From NCBI GenBank assembly GCA_965205905.1, contig CBDBHZ010000012.1, positions 62,001-126,000 of the forward strand: 64,000 nucleotides of DNA. The letters run 5' to 3'. Within the stretch, counting starts at the first letter, position 1; each line of letters opens with the position of its first letter. Positions 63,001 to 64,000 of this stretch are shown here, one piece after another. The stretch is from JAHZMA01 sp965205905. Its GTDB lineage: Bacteria > Pseudomonadota > Alphaproteobacteria > JABAAW01 > JAHZMA01. The position numbers were made by a program, and so were the translations under genes. The notes beneath the pieces were generated by a model. That model was not told where the DNA came from. It searched no databases and saw nothing but the letters and a program-made list of their open reading frames with translations.

Positions 63001-64000
63001 GATGCGTGCGCTATCAGCCTATGAATATGATAACACAACCTACACACGCGTGAGTAACAATAAAGAGTGGAGCAGCAAAGCCGATAAAGCGCAAAGCATT
63101 TATATTGTAGGGCTTTCAGGCGCGGGCGCCTCGCTCACTTTTGGTGGTGATGGCAATATATCGGGCGCAACCGCCTATTTGAACGGCATCACATATACAA
63201 CCGCTGACCTTACGGTTGATAGAAGCACGATTTTTGGCTTTGCCTCTCACAATATGGCTTATATCAGTTGGAATTTGCAGAAAGCTGAAAGCGCGCTTGA
63301 TAATGAAAGCGATTATTTATACGATTTCATCTTTGACGATGCAGGTATGATGCTAGCGGGTGTTGAAACCGCTGAAACTGTTTACGATATGGATGGCGAT
63401 GTTGAAACGGAAGGCAAAATTCTCACATTCGCTGCGGCTGAATTTACGGGCAAGGGCAAAGGCACTTATGGTACGGTTACCAATAATGTTCTCACGGGCT
63501 ACAATACCATCTTTGATGTGACCGCATCAGTTGATTTTGAGGGTAGGGCGGTAACAATTCGCAGTGAAAATACTTGCGAGGCGGTTACAAACCCCGATTG
63601 CACAGATAATGGCGTGAATCGGCAAGATTTTCTTGATTTAAGCACATCGGCTTTAAGTTTTGTCAGTGCTCCTGATATTTATGGAGATAGCGTTGCTGTC
63701 AACAGCATCAGCGGTGATGTTGCGCTTGATAGCAGTAATATATTTAAAGGCACGCTTGATGCCAGATTTTACGGCTATGCTGGGCGTGAATTTGGTGGCA
63801 CATTCTCGCTTGCCAACGCCAGCAGCTATTATTACGGTGCGTTTGGTGCCAAGCGCGAGACGGTTTACAAGTTTGCTTTGGATGATGCGAAGATTGCGGC
63901 ACCTGATAGACGAGATGCTCAATTTACGCTAGATGCTCCTGATGTTTCACTTCATCATGCGATTAACGATGCAAGCGCCACAGAAGATAGAGAGTTTACG
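59912..64000 (+). CDS. Giant TbpB-like lipoprotein 4 (partial, runs off the window)
   Basis: The frame starting at ATG 59912 is open for 1363 codons to the window end. GAGGA (59898-59902) inside the end of gene 3 precedes it by 9 bases, and only 4 bp separate the genes, so they are co-transcribed. Signal peptide and lipobox L-N-G-C are almost identical to those of gene 3. Four complete units are visible (RFYG near 60959, 61899, 62762 and 63767), all of the Y-Y-Y-G class with one two-cysteine loop each, and a fifth has begun. By sequence, unit 1 matches gene 3 unit 1, unit 2 matches gene 3 unit 3, unit 3 matches unit 4 and unit 4 matches unit 5; an equivalent of gene 3 unit 2 is missing. Full length unknown. 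Confidence 0.9.
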   Translation, partial: MNKYFSIITLLMVSIFLNGCSTERGGSGIVSSGVVSDDVFIADSIKKIDTDGTYTTAAPYASLTAASADIDNQNDKIFTLQGLAVQGSQVTNYTASGSLGWNQEGETSITVATITAPAVSLTFDEDGMMSEVTAYFADKTYKYDIALDESVSASATLIDTKDITSGAQTDATIATLTVDRTEIFGFADNQGNALESNYMAYIGWNFERTQGDPNRLSSLSSDKDTAYSINGSMIAGIETASANIPSNGKVEFIGKGRGFYSHVDKGTASHATIFDVTTDVDFVAKTVDVNSKNTMRCSDKNKASSCTTALNGLNFGTTETFIYIIGDAVGFRGDVSLKANKTFTGTIDARFYGGRAQELGSTFAMRDETGGYYYGAFGGEREGVEASPLLDATIADETITLPNDVIAPLIPIDITTANPYENLTAIAGTDKRVVLNALSVYQDNTTQYIRTLNRDWATDADKVTTTSIVRLAGSAASLVFAGDNQGATLYAKEIYTNDDATIIVDRSTIFGFGSSYMAYISWDDIDNEFDNDNTGLTGEVVDISGKMLAGIETNDMNIPLTGEVSFNGKGRGTYGNVTTSEDTVFDITAEVDFVGKNVTTISSKNTCKAFDGAKCGVGGSDRLDFLNFTSAILSYADTDNATVNHISGAVHADGLAGTVDARFYGGATEEFGGTFALNDSSNYYYGVFGALRGGIAASTIFDNNIVDETVMLPADVTISTGNNLLNNTNDGDIVTLKVLSFYQNDSTDYTRAENRDWGTADERKTTSVVRMLGSAASLSFDGGGNISGVTAYLKDSTHTADPSKVKRGTDFFGFDSNYMAYISWDIDNHFDDDSEGLKARVVDSSGAMLAGIETTNLLDNTAGTVEFKGRGQGAYGDADDDYATIFDVTASVNFVDNNITIYTENTCQADDCTKQPENSLNFNTGAIGFADNSISKRNLNVKGMDGALDARFYGEKTREFGGTFGFASNLSYYYGAFGAERDGVVAPITLTTFNPNGANVSTINTAIAANNPSFNSLTDVVDAGDGNAFTMRALSAYEYDNTTYTRVSNNKEWSSKADKAQSIYIVGLSGAGASLTFGGDGNISGATAYLNGITYTTADLTVDRSTIFGFASHNMAYISWNLQKAESALDNESDYLYDFIFDDAGMMLAGVETAETVYDMDGDVETEGKILTFAAAEFTGKGKGTYGTVTNNVLTGYNTIFDVTASVDFEGRAVTIRSENTCEAVTNPDCTDNGVNRQDFLDLSTSALSFVSAPDIYGDSVAVNSISGDVALDSSNIFKGTLDARFYGYAGREFGGTFSLANASSYYYGAFGAKRETVYKFALDDAKIAAPDRRDAQFTLDAPDVSLHHAINDASATEDREFT
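61484..61635 (+). repeat. 152-bp near-identical block shared with gene 3 (copy in gene 4)
   Basis: Counterpart of 51997-52148, one mismatch in 152 bases. It falls in unit 2 of gene 4, which corresponds to unit 3 of gene 3. Confidence 0.8.

Overview
The window looks like a chromosomal piece of an AT-rich, Gram-negative alphaproteobacterium, probably marine and heterotrophic. I infer this from the three DctPQM-type TRAP transporters, the phenylacetate and homogentisate catabolic operons, a glycolate oxidase operon and outer-membrane-type lipoproteins. The assignment rests on gene content and gene order only; no rRNA, tRNA or phylogenetic marker is present.

Layout. 1-51: start of a minus-strand gene that may be an amidase. 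192-5068 (+): a TRAP transporter followed by an enoyl-CoA hydratase/3-hydroxyacyl-CoA dehydrogenase fusion. 5178-9378 (+): a second TRAP transporter and a beta-ketoadipyl-CoA-type thiolase. 9465-19203 (+): a compact phenylacetate operon, paaABCDE-paaZ-paaG-paaI-paaK-paaX plus a second hotdog thioesterase. There is no separate paaF or paaH, and the upstream fusion enzyme plausibly supplies those steps. 19223-25114 (-): a homogentisate operon in the order hmgA, fahA, MBL-fold protein, FAD monooxygenase, DUF2783 protein, maiA. 34718-42328 (-): a third TRAP transporter with a Tat-exported binding protein and a TM2-DctQ fusion, followed by glcD-glcE-glcF. 42440-43401: a minicassette of two unknown small genes lying between two direct copies of a G-rich structured element.

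The remarkable part is 25334-34636 and 43465-64000. Four very large genes encode lipoproteins made almost entirely of tandem ~300-residue units. Each unit ends in a motif resembling the TbpB/factor-H-binding-protein beta-barrel (FYG, then E-[LF]-GG-[TA]-F, then Y-x-G-x-FG). The intact proteins have 3100 aa (10 units) and 3480 aa (11 units). A third, of about 1940 aa and 6 units, is split by one frameshift. The fourth runs off the window after 1363 codons (4 full units) and is a tandem paralogue of the third gene in map order. I see 31 complete units. No Slam-type translocon or TonB receptor gene is present here, so the export partner and ligand remain unknown.

How the genes work together. The TRAP systems plausibly import organic acids. 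Phenylacetate is activated (PaaK), epoxidised (PaaABCE), isomerised (PaaG), ring-opened (PaaZ) and beta-oxidised (fusion enzyme plus thiolase) to central metabolites under PaaX control. Hydroxylated phenylacetates or tyrosine products enter through homogentisate to fumarate and acetoacetate. Glycolate or lactate enters through GlcDEF. Two apparent single-base frameshifts (in paaC and in the second giant lipoprotein gene) are either real lesions or sequence errors.
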